Shown here one piece after another: positions 14,953-15,857 of a DNA stretch of 15,857 nucleotides. Numbering within the stretch: the stretch's first letter is position 1; every line of letters begins with the position of its first letter. The notes beneath the pieces were generated by a model. That model made no database searches. It was given only the letters and a program-made list of their open reading frames with translations, and had not been told where the DNA came from. Both the position numbers and the translations under genes were made by a program. The DNA lies in contig WELB01000184.1 in the NCBI GenBank assembly GCA_009602725.1, forward strand, positions 20,562 to 36,418, given 5' to 3'. This stretch comes from Spirogloea muscicola (lineage: Eukaryota > Streptophyta > Zygnematophyceae > Spirogloeales > Spirogloeaceae).

Positions 14953-15857
14953 ATGCCTTCCTTGCCGGCGGACGTCAAGTACCATCGGTTGCAGGCCTAT
15001 TTGTTCGGAGCAGAGAAGGCGCTCGAAGATGGCAACGCCTCACAAGTGTACAGCCTGTCTTTGCGGCTCCTGAGCTTCCTTGAGTGCGAGTCTCGTTCGC
15101 ACGAGGATCGCGTGTACCTGGACCCAATACGACGCCGGTGCTACACCATACTTGATACGGCACGACAAAGAGAGCAGATAATGAGGTGGAAAGCTTCAGA
15201 GAAACGACGCTGTGATACTCCTGATGCTCTCTTACATTGTACTGAAAGTGAGAATGCTGCCTGTCAGGTGGACAACATTATAATGCAAGATTGGAGAGAT
15301 TAATTTGGAAGAATCAATATTCTGTACAGCAATGATGATCCTTGTTCTCATTGAATGCTGCTCACACTACAGAAATCCGGCTGAACAAGGCGGCTTTGCG
15401 GATGGCTCAAAGTTACAGATTACTGCAGCAGATATCATCAGCCTGGAGGATTTGAAGCTTCTTGACGAGGTCAAGGTGCTGCTGAACAGCGACTCGACAC
15501 TTGCCGACAAGCTCCAGGTCTGTCAAGGTCGAGTTCTGTCGGGTAGAGAACTGCTTGAGTATTTCAATCAAGGATCATATTGATGGTGAATAACTGCTCT
15601 CTTTCATTAAGCAGTAGAGAGCCACACCATAAAATCATACATGCCCTGTTATTAGTATTTGGCAACTGACAACTGACATACTGTGGCCACAATAGGTACC
15701 AGAAGAAGCAGCACGAACATCTACTCCAGCTGCTCAAGAGCCTTCGGGTTGTACAAGCAGGGACAGTGACACAGAAGCAACACCTGGCATCTACTTCCGA
15801 ACGGCCAGAAGCAAACGCGGTCGTCCGTCTGACAGAACCAAAGCATCGTCAGAATCG
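14953..15857 (+). CDS. Unrecognised multi-exon gene, 3' partial
   Basis: The ATG at 14953 (GCACCATGC) opens a 117-codon frame of protein-like sequence: MPSLPADVKYHRLQAYLFGA, SQVYSLSLRLLSFLECES, DPIRRRCYTILDTARQREQI. My preferred splice model is 14953-15247, 15330-15517 and 15696 to the window end. It uses donors GTGAGA and GTCTGT and acceptors CTGTACAG and CACAATAG, phases 1 and 0. The second exon reads LQITAADIISLEDLKLLDEV then VLLNSDSTLADKLQ. The third gives EPSGCTSRDSDTEATPG then RTARSKRGRPSDRTK, where KRGRP resembles an AT-hook core. Alternatives are a donor at 15186 with acceptor at 15372 (in phase), exon 2 reading through to a stop at 15583, or exon 3 starting at 15703 in another open frame. 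I recognise no family. The N-terminal part is predicted mostly helical from composition. Confidence 0.45.

Overview
This window looks like nuclear DNA of a GC-rich, intron-containing eukaryote, probably an alga or other protist. The evidence is multi-exon genes with GT-AG introns of roughly 80-330 nt, Ala/Arg/Pro-rich proteins, interstitial telomere-type TTAGGG/TTTAGGG units, long microsatellites and many decayed retroelement tails. I cannot place the lineage. There are two single-N positions (4233 and 10775), so joins next to them should be treated as uncertain.

Left part (1-3800): two convergent host genes whose stop codons are about 100 bp apart. The plus-strand gene (2-1688, cut by the window start) has six exons and encodes the coiled-coil and C-terminal UBX domain of a FAF1/FAF2-like Cdc48/p97 adaptor. 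The minus-strand gene (3660 down to 1788) has four exons and encodes a class I SAM-dependent methyltransferase with a Cys-Pro repeat near its N-terminus. Every exon junction in both genes is in phase.

Middle part (about 4000-13200): a (GA)n-(A)n tract ending in an N, then a retroelement graveyard. It holds at least six C-terminal tails of non-LTR retrotransposon proteins. The longest has a Cys/His motif followed by restriction-like-endonuclease-type motifs. About fifteen copies of a short 3'-end module carry a hairpin around GGGCTGG...CCAGCCC. One copy sits between 14-bp target-site duplications inside an older tail, and another interrupts a tail's reading frame. Two large inverted duplications are embedded here. 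One (6904-7391) is a near-perfect 225-bp foldback with a 36-nt loop. The other (9868-10450) places two copies of the same coding start head to head, and one of these opens a plausible two-exon Gln/Ala-rich gene (10098 down to 8994).

Right part (13200-15857): two diverged 80-bp direct repeats flank a minus-strand Cys-rich coding remnant with one in-frame TAG. Next come a (CGG)n tract and GC-rich sequence, then a TATA-like box and the start of an unrecognised plus-strand gene (14953 onward) that runs off the window.

The host genes do not form an evident pathway. The most coherent system is the retroelement family. Its 3' hairpin, its probable restriction-like endonuclease and its truncated progeny are what an R2-like target-primed retrotransposition mechanism would leave, although this element was not identified by name.
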